From positions 1 through 64,000 of the forward strand of contig DLPC01000026.1 of the NCBI GenBank assembly GCA_002478565.1: a DNA stretch of 64,000 bases. The letters run 5' to 3'. Below, one piece after another: positions 40,985 to 49,411 of this stretch (positions are counted from its first letter, which is position 1; each line of letters begins with the position of its first letter). This DNA is from Flavobacteriales bacterium UBA7468 (GTDB lineage Bacteria > Bacteroidota > Bacteroidia > Flavobacteriales_D > Crocinitomicaceae). The notes beneath the pieces were generated by a model. That model made no database searches. It was not told the DNA's origin and worked only from the letters and a program-made list of their open reading frames with translations. The translations under genes and the position numbers were made by a program.

Positions 40985-42598
40985 ATGAGCTTTCGGTTCC
41001 GTTTTTTCTTTCTACTTGTCTTGTGCGCTCAAATGGCATGTAAAGCGCAAGTCAAGTTTGTGAATACCGATAGCTTACCACAAGAACTTCAGAAAATCAC
41101 AAAAGCGTTACCTACTGACATGCAGCTGCAGGCTTGGCCCATGTTCGCAAATAAAGTTCAACTTGAGGCTTATGGCTTGGGTTATTTTTTATTTGAATCA
41201 CGTTGGATTGAACAAACGGATTCAAGTAAAGCAATCGAATTCCATACAGGTAAAAAATTCGAGGAAATAGAACTTCTTTCTGCGACCAGCATTCGTAAAT
41301 TAAAACCAAAAGATTTTCAGCACTTGGTATCAGATAGCTTATCAAGTTACCTCAATAATGGCCACCCTTTTGTAAAAATTGTACTACTGGCTCAATCTGC
41401 AGCAATACCCAAATTTACCTTGCAAATTGAACCGGGGCCAACAATTGAAGTAGGCCGGATTGTCATTAAACCAGAGGGTATCATTCAACCCAAGGTGCTT
41501 GCTCAACTTTTGCAATTAGAATCGGGTTCGACTTTTTCAATAAAAGAACTCGAGCAAATCAGCAGCAAACTTTCCAATCAAAGTGGATTTAAATTAATCA
41601 GAGAACCTGAGTGGTTGGTGCAAGATAACCAAGCCGATATCTATCTTTACCTAGAAAGAGTGAAGGCCAGCTCAGCTACTGGTATTCTTGGTTTGCAACC
41701 CAATCCGCTTACTCAAAAAAATACGCTAGTAGGTGAGTTTCAAATGAGTTTGCACAATACATTTCAAAAAAATGAAAAGTTGTATTTGAATTGGAGAAGT
41801 GTGGCACCACAAGTACAGTTGCTACAGTTACAGCTTAATTGGCCCTATATTGCAAGTTCTGCATATGGGCTAACCTCTGGTTTAAAAATGTATAAAAGAG
41901 ACACATCTTTTATAGAATTGAAGTCACAAATAGGGCTGCAGTATCAACTTCCAAAAGCATGGCAAATTCTTGGTTTACTTGATTTTTGGCGCTCGAGTAG
42001 TTTATCCAGTCAGCAAGTTACTCAGCTTGCCAATTTCCGCAATCTGTCATACGGCCTTGGCTTGCAACGAAAAACACTCAATAATTGGTTTAATCCTACC
42101 AAAGGACAGATTTTTTATAGTCAGTTTTTAGTCGGTACCAAAAAAATGACAGCGGCTCATTTTACTTGGCGCTTAGAAATTCAGCAGCAGCAATTTTTTG
42201 CTTTAGCCAAAAGGCACACCTTGCTTTTTCAACAACAATTGAGTCACATTGCATCTGATTCACTTTTTAGAAATGAGCTTTATCGCTTCGGTGGTCTAGA
42301 TCGGATGAGGGGCTTTGATGAAGAAGCATTTTTCGCATCAAGTTTTGCATTTGCTGGCCTTGAATATCGCTTTATTATTGACGAGTTTGCCTATGCCTCA
42401 GTGTTTACAGATTGGGCTGCATTTTCTAACCAAACAATTGCCGCACCAGTAGAATGGGTTCAGGCGGTAGGCTTGGGTTTTGCGATGGGCTCTGAAAAAG
42501 GACTTTTTAAACTCAATTACGCTTTAGGAACATACTTAGGTGAGCCATTTCAATTCTCAGCTGGTAAAATTCATCTGGCTTATATATCTTACTTTTAA
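40985..42598 (+). CDS. BamA/TamA-like outer membrane beta-barrel protein
   Basis: 537 residues with a signal peptide ending at the Cys/Ala region MACKAQ, which could also be a lipobox (Cys19 in QMAC). Residues about 70-230 look like one or two POTRA domains. The C-terminal half is a 16-strand-type barrel with the Omp85 signature RFGGLDRMRGFDEE and the end residue Phe. It is shorter than BamA, with fewer POTRAs, so it fits the accessory surface-antigen group. rdgB follows after 2 nt. The substrate is unknown. Confidence 0.85.
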   Translation: MSFRFRFFFLLVLCAQMACKAQVKFVNTDSLPQELQKITKALPTDMQLQAWPMFANKVQLEAYGLGYFLFESRWIEQTDSSKAIEFHTGKKFEEIELLSATSIRKLKPKDFQHLVSDSLSSYLNNGHPFVKIVLLAQSAAIPKFTLQIEPGPTIEVGRIVIKPEGIIQPKVLAQLLQLESGSTFSIKELEQISSKLSNQSGFKLIREPEWLVQDNQADIYLYLERVKASSATGILGLQPNPLTQKNTLVGEFQMSLHNTFQKNEKLYLNWRSVAPQVQLLQLQLNWPYIASSAYGLTSGLKMYKRDTSFIELKSQIGLQYQLPKAWQILGLLDFWRSSSLSSQQVTQLANFRNLSYGLGLQRKTLNNWFNPTKGQIFYSQFLVGTKKMTAAHFTWRLEIQQQQFFALAKRHTLLFQQQLSHIASDSLFRNELYRFGGLDRMRGFDEEAFFASSFAFAGLEYRFIIDEFAYASVFTDWAAFSNQTIAAPVEWVQAVGLGFAMGSEKGLFKLNYALGTYLGEPFQFSAGKIHLAYISYF

Positions 42599-42600
42599 TT

Positions 42601-43176
42601 ATGAAAATCATTTTTGCGAGTCACAATCAAAAAAAGACGGAAGAAATTCGTTCGATGTTACCCATTCATATCAATTTATTGAATTTACATGACCTTGGTC
42701 AAACGGAGGTAATTCCGGAAGAAGAACCAACAATTGAAGGAAATTCAGCTTTTAAGGCCAAATGGGTTTTTGAGAAATTTGGCTTACCATGTTTTGCGGA
42801 TGACACCGGTTTGGAAGTCCTGGCGCTAGGCGGTGCTCCGGGTGTACATTCGGCGCGCTACGCAGGTGAAAACCGCTCAGACGAGGCAAACATGCAAAAA
42901 CTGCAAGAAAACTTGAAACCCTTCGAAGATCGTTCGGCTCAATTTAAGACCGTCATTACTTACTGTGCAGCAGGATTTTTTGAACAATTCACTGGGCTTG
43001 TAAAAGGAGAAATAGCCACAGAAGCTAAAGGAAATAAAGGATTTGGATACGATCCTATTTTTTGTCCAGAAGGCTTAGGGCGCACTTTTGCAGAAATGGA
43101 ATTAGCTGAAAAAAATCAATATAGCCACCGCGCAAGGGCGTTTTCACAGTTGATTGACTTTCTTTCTAAACAATGA
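42601..43176 (+). CDS. rdgB: Non-canonical purine NTP pyrophosphatase (RdgB/HAM1)
   Basis: Hydrolyses dITP, XTP and similar nucleotides to keep them out of DNA. The 191 residues show IIFASHNQKKTEEI, CFADDTGLEVLALGGAPGVHSARYAG (ADDTGLEV), the KGFGYDPIF block and KNQYSHRARA, all family hallmarks. It is coupled to the barrel protein gene (2 nt). Its stop is 2 nt from the convergent folB stop. Confidence 0.96.
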   Translation: MKIIFASHNQKKTEEIRSMLPIHINLLNLHDLGQTEVIPEEEPTIEGNSAFKAKWVFEKFGLPCFADDTGLEVLALGGAPGVHSARYAGENRSDEANMQKLQENLKPFEDRSAQFKTVITYCAAGFFEQFTGLVKGEIATEAKGNKGFGYDPIFCPEGLGRTFAEMELAEKNQYSHRARAFSQLIDFLSKQ

Positions 43177-43178
43177 TC

Positions 43179-43550
43179 TTATCTAAAATCTTGAGCGCTA
43201 GATTTGATCACAATAGCTACATTTTGAACATCGCCATTGATCGGTGGGCAAATTTTGGTGATCTTAACTTTTAGTTTCTCAACACCCCGAAGTTCTTGAT
43301 AAATGCGTTGGCTTATCCTTTGGCCGACATGTTCGATGAGCTTCGAACGGACAGCCATTTCTTCGGCGACAATGCGGTTGACATCCACATAATCAATGGT
43401 TTGTGTTAAGTCATCGGTGAGGGCTGCTGTTGAAAAATTTGTCGTGAGGTTTACATCGACAACGTAGTTGCCGCCAACGCGTCCTTCTTCCTCCAGACAT
43501 CCATGAAATGCATAGAGCTGAATGCCGTTAACTTCAATTTGATGTTTCAT
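43179..43550 (-). CDS. folB: Dihydroneopterin aldolase
   Basis: Folate pathway enzyme that splits dihydroneopterin. The 123 residues carry GIQLYAFHGCLEEEGRVGGNYVVDV (LYAFHGCLEEE), TIDYVDV, and LIEHVGQRIS, with the conserved Glu and the Lys in KVKITKICPP. It overlaps gltX by 17 nt and is translated after it. Confidence 0.94.
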   Translation of the reverse strand: MKHQIEVNGIQLYAFHGCLEEEGRVGGNYVVDVNLTTNFSTAALTDDLTQTIDYVDVNRIVAEEMAVRSKLIEHVGQRISQRIYQELRGVEKLKVKITKICPPINGDVQNVAIVIKSSAQDFR

Positions 43551-45069
43551 TCAGGATTTGTTCTATTGCATTCATTCCTTGATCCATGCGCTTGATAACT
43601 TCAGCTTTGCCTAAAAAAGCAGTGACATCAAACATGCCAGGTCCTGCGCCAACTCCTGTGAGTGTGAGGCGATAGGGTAATAAAACAGCCCCGATTCCTA
43701 CTTGTTTTGCTTCTAAAAAGGCCTTGAAGGCACTTTCTATAGATGCTGCTGAAAAGTCTGCTAAATCGGTTAAAATTTGTTTCCACTCTTGCATGAAGGC
43801 AGTGGTTTCTGGTTTCCATTTTTTACGAATGGTTTCGGCATCAAATGTACTGGGCTCAGCTAATAAATAGGCCCCTTCTTGAAGAATGTCCTGTGCGAAA
43901 GTAGCACGTTCTTTCATGAGCCCACAAATAATAGCTAAACGCGATGGGTCAACGTTTAAGTTGTTTTGTGAAATCAGTGTTTGAGCAATTTGCTCATCGG
44001 TAAGTGCACGCAAATACTGTTGTTGAAACCATTTTGTTTTGTTAGGGTCAAATTTAGCGCCTGCCTTGCTTACACGCTCCAGTGAAAATGCATCGACCAA
44101 TTCTTCGAGTGTGAAAATTTCTTGGGTTGTTCCTGGATTCCAGCCCAAAAGCGCAAGCATATTGATAAATGCTGCTGGCAAATAACCATTTTCGCGATAA
44201 CCGGAGTAGAGTTCGCCTTCTGCAGTCGTCCAATTTGTAGGAAATACCGGGAAACCTAAACGATCGCCGTCGCGCTTGGAAAGCTTGCCGTTTCCATCGG
44301 GTCTGAGTAGGAGAGGAAGGTGCGCAAATTCAGGACACTCCCAACCAAATGCTTGGTATAAAAGAATATGTAAAGGAGCTGATGGAAGCCACTCTTCTCC
44401 GCGAATTACATGGCTAATTGCCATTGTGTGGTCATCAACAATATTAGCGAGGTGATAAGTAGGCATACCGTCGCTTTTGAAAAGTACTTTGTCGTCGAGG
44501 TTGTTGGTGTTGACCACTACCCAACCACGAATCAAATCATGGAAACGCACATCTTGGTTGCGTGGCATTTTCATGCGAATGACATAAGGTTCATTGGCAG
44601 CCAATAGTTGTTCCACCTCTGATTGCGGAAGTGTGAGTGAGTTGCGCATACTACCACGCGTAACGCTATTGTATTGCCAGTTTGGCATCCCCATATTCTT
44701 TGCTTGGTCACGCATGCGATCGAGGTCTTCGGCGCTATCAAAAGCATAGTAGGCTTTGTCTTCGGCAACGAGTTGTTCGGCATAAGGACGATACATTTCT
44801 TTACGCGCTGACTGAACGTAAGGTCCGAAATCACCACCTAAGCCAGGGCCTTCGGTTGGCATGATACCACACCAAGCCAAAGCATCCATAATATACTCTT
44901 GAGCTCCAGGGACAAAACGCGTTTGATCGGTATCTTCGATGCGTATGAGGAAAGTTCCATTGTGCTTTTTGGCAAATAGATAATTGTATAGAGCGGTGCG
45001 CACACCACCCATATGTAAGGGCCCTGTCGGTGAAGGAGCAAAGCGAACGCGAACTGGAGTTGTTGACAT
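43534..45069 (-). CDS. gltX: Glutamyl-tRNA synthetase
   Basis: Class I synthetase. From the ATG at 45069 it has 511 residues with the HIGH-type motif PSPTGPLHMGG and the KMSKS-type motif GKLSKRDGDR. The frame stays open to 45114, but the promoter (45087-45114) lies in that part, so MSTTPVRV is the start. folB overlaps its 3' end by 17 nt. Whether it also charges tRNA-Gln cannot be told from the sequence. Confidence 0.96.
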   Translation of the reverse strand: MSTTPVRVRFAPSPTGPLHMGGVRTALYNYLFAKKHNGTFLIRIEDTDQTRFVPGAQEYIMDALAWCGIMPTEGPGLGGDFGPYVQSARKEMYRPYAEQLVAEDKAYYAFDSAEDLDRMRDQAKNMGMPNWQYNSVTRGSMRNSLTLPQSEVEQLLAANEPYVIRMKMPRNQDVRFHDLIRGWVVVNTNNLDDKVLFKSDGMPTYHLANIVDDHTMAISHVIRGEEWLPSAPLHILLYQAFGWECPEFAHLPLLLRPDGNGKLSKRDGDRLGFPVFPTNWTTAEGELYSGYRENGYLPAAFINMLALLGWNPGTTQEIFTLEELVDAFSLERVSKAGAKFDPNKTKWFQQQYLRALTDEQIAQTLISQNNLNVDPSRLAIICGLMKERATFAQDILQEGAYLLAEPSTFDAETIRKKWKPETTAFMQEWKQILTDLADFSAASIESAFKAFLEAKQVGIGAVLLPYRLTLTGVGAGPGMFDVTAFLGKAEVIKRMDQGMNAIEQILNETSN

Positions 45070-45086
45070 AATATTTAAATAGGATG

Positions 45087-45114
45087 CAAAGATAATAAAT
45101 TGGAAAAGAATCAA
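45087..45114 (-). promoter_or_regulatory. Promoter of gltX-folB
   Basis: TTG (45112-45114), 17-nt spacer, TATCTTTG (45087-45094) on the minus strand. The predicted leader is about 13 nt. Confidence 0.72.
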
Positions 45115-45182
45115 GTCTGAAATTGACTTGAGTCATGTTTAATGCCTGATCAAATCAAGATCTTTGTTTAAAATTCAACATC

Positions 45183-45566
45183 ATGTCAGAGAAATCATTC
45201 ATTTATGATCAGCATCAGGAAAACCAAGATTGGCTGAAACGCTTAGATTTTTACAAAGAAGAAATTCAAATTTTGCGCGAAAGACTCGAAGAGCTCACGC
45301 GTAAAAATACCGACGCAGAATTTTTGAAATCCGTTGAGCATTTTCAAAATCAATTTTTAATTCAAAGAAATCATATTGACGAATTGTCTCATGACATACG
45401 ACTCAATGAAGGCAAATTGGTTCACGAAATCCTTCAAAATCCGGTAGCAGTGGATCATAGAAAAGTGGAAAACCACGATACGGAAGCAGACTTCATGGAC
45501 TATTTTGAAAAGAATTTTGCTACAATTAGAGCAGAATTCAATCAAATGGCAGCCAAATGGATGTAG
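45183..45566 (+). CDS. Coiled-coil protein of unknown function, 127 aa
   Basis: A cytoplasmic, mostly helical protein with heptad patterns at about 18-45 (LKRLDFYKEEIQILRERLEEL) and 50-80. There is no signal peptide, Cys or known motif. It is a single gene, divergent from gltX, with its stop 3 nt from the convergent beta-helix gene. I do not recognise the family. Confidence 0.78.
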   Translation: MSEKSFIYDQHQENQDWLKRLDFYKEEIQILRERLEELTRKNTDAEFLKSVEHFQNQFLIQRNHIDELSHDIRLNEGKLVHEILQNPVAVDHRKVENHDTEADFMDYFEKNFATIRAEFNQMAAKWM

Positions 45567-45569
45567 GTT

Positions 45570-46970
45570 TTAGAGAATGATTTTTTGGGACTTCCCAGTT
45601 TGATTTCTCAGAAAATAAATGCCTTTTGATAAATTTTTAACTGGAATGCTCTGATTTCCTTCTTCAAGTGTAAACGTTGCTTCCAATTGCCCCATCGTAT
45701 TCAAGAGGTCAAGTTGTAGTGCATCTTCACAAGAAATGTATATGAATTCTGCATCTTGACCTTTCAATTTCCAGTTTGCAAGCTGAAGGTTTTCAAGTCC
45801 TGCTCCACCATCTAAATTGATCTTAACAATGTAGTCCAGTACATTGGCACAAGAGTCATCATAGATCGCATAGTTGACCAAGCCTCGGGTAATGTCATCA
45901 TAACCGTCCAAGATGAAATTTTCGATGTACGTGGAATCTTGTGAGCAAAAACAATTAGCATTCACTTGAAAGTTTTTGTCGGTAAGATTTTGAAGGTTGT
46001 AGGAAGTATTGTAACATATAGTATTATTCTCAATTTGAGTTGAGTTGGGGCTATATGCAAGTACTGCGACACCAATGTTGTTATTGGAGATGATATTATT
46101 CGTTAAGGTACTTCCGTCGCCGAGTTTCACAGCGATATTGTTTCCTTCAAAAGTGGTATTGGTAATATTGGAGCCACCTGAATTGTCGATGCCGACATTA
46201 TTTCCTTGGAAATAACAATTTTCAATAGTATGCCCATAGGCCTCTGCTAAGCCAAAATCATTGTCGATAAATTGACAGTTTGTGATGTTTCCAGGCGAGC
46301 CAACAATATTATTGCCATTACCTTGGAATAGGCAGTTATCTATGTTGATAGCATTGGACCATGTGAACGAACAAAAGTTGTTAATAAATTGACAGTTATT
46401 GGCAGTCAAGGTGCCACCAACGATTTGAGCCGCTTGACCAACACCATTCCCTTCGAATAAGCAGTTATTGTATACCATTATTGCATTGAGTTGGACTCCA
46501 TAATTATTGTTTTTAAACTGACAATTGGTCCAATTGTAGGTAGTAGATTCTGCAATATCATTTGCAATACCGTAAAAACTATCGTGTAACCTGAAGCGAT
46601 CCAATTGCACATTTCCGCCTTGAGAGCCTTTGATATTGATGCCATACCAAGTTTGTTGCCCTGGAATACTTACATCGGTTGTTTTGAATGTGATGGGTGC
46701 TGCATCTGTACCGATCGCAACAAGCGTTCCTCTGACCTCTAAATAACGCAGGTTGCCTGTGTTAAAAGAATAATCAGGCGTTACTTTAACTTCAACTCCT
46801 GGTTCAATAGTCAAGGTCACTCCTGGAAATATGACCATAGAGCCCGTCATAAGATAAGGACTATTTGCTGCTGTCCAGGTTGTGTTTTGGTAAATACCAC
46901 CTGTTACTGTTGTTTGAGCAAACAGCGTATTCATCATCATGAATGCTAGTGCAGTTAGGGTAAATTTCAT
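45570..46970 (-). CDS. Secreted right-handed beta-helix protein with T9SS sorting tail
   Basis: From the ATG at 46970 it has 466 residues: signal peptide (ending MNTLFAQ), then about 300 residues of beta-helix rungs with repeats like NCQFxNN, NCLFEGN and NTTFEGN (about 155-330), rich in Asn. The tail (LDLLNTMGQLEATFTLEEG to KIIL) is a type A T9SS sorting domain, so the protein is probably exported by T9SS and released or attached to the surface. Parallel beta-helices often bind or cut polysaccharide; no catalytic site is visible. A longer start at 47012 is less likely. Confidence 0.88.
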   Translation of the reverse strand: MKFTLTALAFMMMNTLFAQTTVTGGIYQNTTWTAANSPYLMTGSMVIFPGVTLTIEPGVEVKVTPDYSFNTGNLRYLEVRGTLVAIGTDAAPITFKTTDVSIPGQQTWYGINIKGSQGGNVQLDRFRLHDSFYGIANDIAESTTYNWTNCQFKNNNYGVQLNAIMVYNNCLFEGNGVGQAAQIVGGTLTANNCQFINNFCSFTWSNAINIDNCLFQGNGNNIVGSPGNITNCQFIDNDFGLAEAYGHTIENCYFQGNNVGIDNSGGSNITNTTFEGNNIAVKLGDGSTLTNNIISNNNIGVAVLAYSPNSTQIENNTICYNTSYNLQNLTDKNFQVNANCFCSQDSTYIENFILDGYDDITRGLVNYAIYDDSCANVLDYIVKINLDGGAGLENLQLANWKLKGQDAEFIYISCEDALQLDLLNTMGQLEATFTLEEGNQSIPVKNLSKGIYFLRNQTGKSQKIIL

Positions 46971-47093
46971 TGGGTTTCTTATGATTGGTTTATAACAATT
47001 TTTATGTAGCAAAACATTGACATGACCAACAACAAGCTAATCGTGAAATAGTTGTCTTTGATTTCTCTTTTTTTCATTAAAATATTTTATGGC

Positions 47094-47127
47094 AAAAAAA
47101 AGAGGGCAAGCCAACGGCTTGCCCTCT
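47094..47127 (-). terminator. Intrinsic terminator after the endonuclease I operon
   Basis: A 12-bp stem AGAGGGCAAGCC/GGCTTGCCCTCT with a 3-nt loop, then seven U on the minus strand. It separates the endonuclease operon from the beta-helix gene. Confidence 0.9.
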
Positions 47128-47147
47128 CAGTAAATCAAAGATTGCTG

Positions 47148-49409
47148 TTATTCAATCACAAATTCGCGTCTTACCGAACCGTGAATAGTTTCAACATTGA
47201 TGTAATAAACACCAGCTTTCAAATCTGAAGTATTGTATTCTAATACCGGTAGTTTGACATCACTTGCTGCTGCAATTTGACGACCTTGAAGATCAACAAT
47301 TGTGTAGCCGATGATATCTAGACCATTGACTTGAGCGTAAAGTTTTGCACTTGTTGGTACTGGGAAAACTGAAAAATTAACCGCTAATTGTTCTTCTACA
47401 CCCATATCACAATTCAAGTAACTCATGTTCGCAAAATTGACATGGCAAGCAAAATAAACAGAATCTATATAAGGGTTGCGATTACCTTGTAGCACGGCTA
47501 CATATTCGTGGCGCGCAATTTCGTAATTGTCAGGTAAGTCATTAAAGTGCCATGTTTTCAATGACTCTTGGCTTTGGTTGGCAGGTAATTGCCAGTTGTT
47601 TCCAGAAACACCATTGTAGCAAGTTGCCATGTAGAAAATTGAACGAGCTGCATTTCCTTTTTGTTCTGGACGCGGTTCATAAACCAACTGATTACCAGAG
47701 TAGCCCACTCGGCCTCCTAAATAAGTGAAGACTACATTTCCATCGATGTCCATTAAAGGAAGATTACTTCGCGGCGTATTTGCTTGTTGCAAGTTTGTCG
47801 GCCAAAGGTTATGCTGGTCGTTGTATTCAGGTTTTTCTGGATTATCGCAAGGGAATGTTGGCATCCAAGAATGTGAGTAGGTATGCTCTCTTGAGTAACC
47901 TACAGAAGTCCAAGTAAATGGATCGTTAAATACTTTGCGTTCTCCAGAGTACACACAAACAACAAATGACTGACCATTGGTCGTGTCTCTCACTTCATAC
48001 TGAGTAGCCATGGTGGTCAAGTAGTTATAGTAAGAAATAGAAGTATGTGGGTTGATCAGTGCACTCAAATCTGAAAGGAAGCTTGCTGATCCCGATTGTA
48101 TACCGGCATAATAATTACCGATTTGTTGCCCCTGACTAGTGACATTTCCTGTTGCAGGATTTGTGGTTTTGTAGTTTTGATAACCATTCGGACCGTTGAA
48201 TGCATAAACAGCAAAATGATAGTTATTATTGGCTTCAATGTGGCGTGGTGTAAATGCAGTTCCAGATCCAATGTATGCCACCTTTGCATTTCCGATGACA
48301 TCCCCTCTTTTGTAGGTTGTTCCGTCAATGGGAAGTCCAGCAACTGGGCCTCCAATGCGCCATAATACAATGTAATTTTCTGCGGTAACTGCTGGGTATT
48401 CACCAGCTAAAGTATATGCTTTCACGAGTGGAAAAGAAATACTTGCTGGGTTTGCGGCTGGTTCAGTTGCGAGGTTGTTAGTGCCAATTCCATAAAGTTG
48501 AATGACATATGGATTTTCATCGGTGTCATCGTTGGCAAGTGAAAGCGTAGCCAAACGAGAGCCTGGACCACCGGGGGTATAGTTGAGTGTAACTGTTTGT
48601 GAGCTGTTAGGGCCAACCACAACATTCGCAGCACAGCTGTAATCTGCTGCATTTGCACCGCTTAGACTTGCACCTGAAACAGTCAAATTTTGAACGCCAT
48701 AATTTTCAATGGTGATGGTTGTAGCTGCTGCGGTACCGACAACGTAGGTATCTCCGGTAAGTACGTTGTTGCCGTTGATTTTGACGTTAATTTCTCTGGC
48801 TGGTGCAACGTAGGTAAACATATCTGCAGTGCTTCTTGGTATCAACTGATAATTGGTATTGAACTGCCCCATAAGCCCAATAATACTGATTGGACCAGAT
48901 GGTATAGCCGAACCATCAATATTCGTGGTTCCGTTGATGCGCACGTCAAATGTATTGGAGCCATCAAAGATTTGTACCGTACTATTTCCGGTAGCAAAAC
49001 TTCCAGTTTGAACGAAAGTGACGTTGTCAAAGCGAACAAGTTGACCCTCTAAAGCTTCTCCTGCACTTGGGATAGGAATGACTAAAGGAGCCGGTTGTAC
49101 TACAGCTTGTCCATGATTTGTAAATGAATTAGTCGGAGATAACTCAAGTAAACCATTGAACTCAAATAGGACACCTACAGCAGTGATGGAGTCCCCTTTG
49201 ATGATTGTATTTAAGTTTGAACCATAGCAAGCGATCCCTGCTGTCCCATCTTGGATGTAACGGATTGGACCTAATTCGCTTCCGTTGGTGACCACACCGC
49301 TAACCGTTACGGTTTGTCCGATCCCAAGATTGCGCACTTGTTCGATGCTTTGGGCAAAGAGCTGCTGACCAAAGCAGAGCAGCGCTAAACTGAATAATAG
49401 TTTTTTCAT
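47148..49409 (-). CDS. Secreted endonuclease I with OB-fold, anchor domain and T9SS tail
   Basis: 753 residues. A signal peptide (1-19) is followed by an OB-fold of the nuclease-associated type (20-195), an immunoglobulin-like choice-of-anchor domain (about 205-300), and a linker domain. The His-Me finger endonuclease I core has REHTYSHSW (Arg507, Glu508, His509) and DQHNLWPT (His533, Asn534). A T9SS type A tail completes it (about 680-753). Relatives of this core cut DNA and RNA without sequence preference. It is 2 nt after the TonB receptor gene, last of a three-gene operon. Confidence 0.92.
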   Translation of the reverse strand: MKKLLFSLALLCFGQQLFAQSIEQVRNLGIGQTVTVSGVVTNGSELGPIRYIQDGTAGIACYGSNLNTIIKGDSITAVGVLFEFNGLLELSPTNSFTNHGQAVVQPAPLVIPIPSAGEALEGQLVRFDNVTFVQTGSFATGNSTVQIFDGSNTFDVRINGTTNIDGSAIPSGPISIIGLMGQFNTNYQLIPRSTADMFTYVAPAREINVKINGNNVLTGDTYVVGTAAATTITIENYGVQNLTVSGASLSGANAADYSCAANVVVGPNSSQTVTLNYTPGGPGSRLATLSLANDDTDENPYVIQLYGIGTNNLATEPAANPASISFPLVKAYTLAGEYPAVTAENYIVLWRIGGPVAGLPIDGTTYKRGDVIGNAKVAYIGSGTAFTPRHIEANNNYHFAVYAFNGPNGYQNYKTTNPATGNVTSQGQQIGNYYAGIQSGSASFLSDLSALINPHTSISYYNYLTTMATQYEVRDTTNGQSFVVCVYSGERKVFNDPFTWTSVGYSREHTYSHSWMPTFPCDNPEKPEYNDQHNLWPTNLQQANTPRSNLPLMDIDGNVVFTYLGGRVGYSGNQLVYEPRPEQKGNAARSIFYMATCYNGVSGNNWQLPANQSQESLKTWHFNDLPDNYEIARHEYVAVLQGNRNPYIDSVYFACHVNFANMSYLNCDMGVEEQLAVNFSVFPVPTSAKLYAQVNGLDIIGYTIVDLQGRQIAAASDVKLPVLEYNTSDLKAGVYYINVETIHGSVRREFVIE

Positions 49410-49411
49410 AG

